Assembly (NCBI GenBank): GCA_963819855.1
Contig: CAWFYC010000015.1
Location: 173,301-237,300 of the forward strand
Length of the DNA stretch: 64,000 nucleotides
Origin: JAMXLO01 sp963819855
GTDB lineage: Bacteria; Pseudomonadota; Alphaproteobacteria; Acetobacterales; Acetobacteraceae
Reading direction: 5' to 3'
The position numbers and the translations under genes were made by a program. The notes under the pieces are model-generated. The model worked only from the letters and a program-made list of their open reading frames with translations. It did not search any database and was not told where the DNA came from. The number at the start of each line of letters is the position of its first letter. Position 1 is the first letter of the stretch. This document shows positions 62,590-64,000 of the stretch, one piece after another.

Positions 62590-64000
62590 CTACGCCGCGG
62601 CGGCGATCGCCTTGCCGCCGGACAACCGCCAGATGCGGTCCAGCCGCTCCACACCGGTCAATCGATGCGTGATCAGAATCAATTCGCTGCGTCCTTCGGC
62701 GACCTCGTTCAGCGTGGCCAGGAATGCGCGTTCGGTTTCCGCGTCCAGCCCGGCGCAGGGCTCGTCGAGAATCAGGATCGGCGCCGGCGACAGCAGTGCA
62801 CGCGCCAGCACCAGCCGCCGCCCCTGCCCGCCGGAGAAGCGCGCGCCGTTTTCGCCGACCCAGGTATCGAGGCCGTCAGGCAGCGCCCTGCACCATCTCC
62901 CCGACCCGCGCCGCGTCGAGTGTGCCCCATAGCGCGGCCTCATCGGCATCAGGTCGCGCCAGCTTCAGGTTGGCGCGGATCGTGTCGTCGAACAGATGAG
63001 TTGCCTGCGCGAGCCAGCCGATCCGTGCACGCACGTCCTCAGCACTGAGCGTGGCGATATCGACGCCGCCAAGCAGCACCCTGCCCTGCTGCGGTGCCGC
63101 CACCTTCAGTGCCAGTGCGGCGAGCGTGGATTTGCCGGCGCCCGACGGTCCGAGCAGCGCAATGCGCGCGCCTTGCGGCACTTCGAGCGTCAGCCCGTCG
63201 AATACCGGCGGCCGGTCGGCCTGCCAGCGGAAGCGGATCGCTTCGAACCGCAGCGTGAAGCCGACCGGTACCGTGATCCGGGATGCGACGGATCCGGCGC
63301 CGCAATCGGCGCCTCGGCAGCCTCCAGCACGCGATGCGCGGCGGCCGCGGCAAAGCCGGCGAGAACCCCGGCGCGGGACAGCCCGCCCACTGCCTCGAAT
63401 GCCGCCACCACCAGGAACGCGGCGACGACGGCAGTCACCGGATTGCTGCCTGCCGCGATCAGTTACCGCGAGGAACGCCGCCTGCCCGCACAGCAGCGCA
63501 CCCGCGTTGGCAAGCGCAGCGCGGCCGGCGAGCTCGTGCTGTGTCGCCAGCAGCGTCGCCTCACGCGCCTGGACCGCGGCCAGCATGCGGCCTTCGGCAC
63601 CGAACGCTCGCACCTCGCGCAGTCCGGTGAGGGCATCGAGTGCTGCGATCCGTAACGCCCCGGCAGCATTGGCCAGTGCAACCCCGGCGCGCGCTGCCTG
63701 GCGAGCGCTCATCCACGGCAGCACGAATGCCGCAACGCCAAACAGCAACCCGATCGCCAGCGCCAGTGTGACGTCGTGCATCCCGAGCAGCACGATGAGG
63801 ACCGGGAACAGCAGAACGGCACCGGCGAGCGGCACCAGGAAGATGCGTAGGTAGAGCCCGTCCAGCGCCTCGATGTCGCCGACCAGACGGGCCAGCACGT
63901 CGCCGGCCTGACGGAAAGCCTCCGGCGGCACTCCGCGCGAGACTGCGGAAGAACCATACCCGCAGATCAGCCAGCGCACGGAACGTCGCGGCATGGGTCA
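62590..64000 (-). pseudogene. cydC: Thiol reductant ABC exporter subunit CydC, C-terminal part, frameshifts, cut by window edge
   Basis: The permease part includes DVLARLVGDIEALDGLYLRI and LLFPVLIVLLGMHDVTLALA, with FGAEGRMLAAVQAREATLLA; another frame supplies VVAAFLVVAAFEAVGGLSRA. The ATPase part has GPSGAGKSTLAALALKVAAP, then in another frame RFSGGQGRRLVLARALLSPA and ILILDEPCAGLDAETERAF. At least three shifts are needed (near 63930, 63450-63250, 62890). CydDC exports glutathione/cysteine and is needed to assemble cytochrome bd oxidase. The gene's N-terminus, and probably cydD, lie beyond the right edge. Confidence 0.78.

Overview
The window is a GC-rich bacterial chromosome segment. Its protein families, the order glyA-nrdR-ribD-ribE-ribBA-ribH-nusB, and the many ATGA stop/start overlaps point to an alphaproteobacterium, most likely Rhodospirillales/Acetobacteraceae. 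The placement is inferred from gene content; there is no rRNA or tRNA here to fix it.

Layout. (1) 1-13.4 kb, minus strand: a tightly overlapping trehalose/alpha-glucan operon, glgE (with an extra N-terminal domain), treS-maltokinase, glgB, glgX, treZ and malQ (cut by the left edge). Together they turn trehalose into maltose-1-phosphate and glucan, branch and debranch the glucan, and release trehalose again. (2) 13.7-26.1 kb: a membrane acyltransferase, a copper amine oxidase divergent from a GMC oxidoreductase and a CocE/NonD hydrolase, a Gfo/Idh/MocA dehydrogenase, an ABC-F ATPase, a class III aminotransferase and a small secreted protein. (3) 26.4-33.3 kb: an ABC exporter, then a psiF/DUF2491/DUF350/PspA-like envelope operon, then an ECF sigma/anti-sigma/host-attachment-protein operon. 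(4) 33.5-42.1 kb: a catabolic or redox block with an enolase-superfamily dehydratase, a two-domain VOC dioxygenase, HdrC-like and HdrB-like Fe-S proteins, a CHRD protein, a 1149-residue NfnAB-like flavoprotein fusion, MarR and YceI. (5) 42.2-49.8 kb: housekeeping genes comM, yraN, glyA, nrdR, the riboflavin genes and nusB. (6) 49.8-51.5 kb: a complete IS1182-like insertion sequence inside a REP element. (7) 51.6-57.2 kb: an NHL-repeat protein, a coiled-coil hypothetical, DUF1499, an SbmA/YddA-type ABC protein and tandem OmpA-like proteins. (8) 57.2-64 kb: an HTH-citrate synthase fusion divergent from a second citrate synthase, a conserved hypothetical, recQ, an OmpA-like protein and cydC (cut by the right edge).

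The right-hand 6.5 kb is unusual: every gene from 57.2 kb to the end needs one or more single-base frame corrections to give a normal protein, about 18 in total. Only five such breaks are seen in the other 57 kb. This looks like local sequence error or low coverage more than gene decay, so these genes are reported as full-length loci with frameshifts.

The most interesting leads are the HTH-citrate synthase/citrate synthase divergent pair with altered active-site residues and a palindrome in the shared promoter, the NfnAB-like fusion with an unrecognised N-terminal domain near an HdrCB-like pair, and the PspA/DUF350/DUF2491/PsiF operon. Several families of dispersed palindromic repeats are also present.
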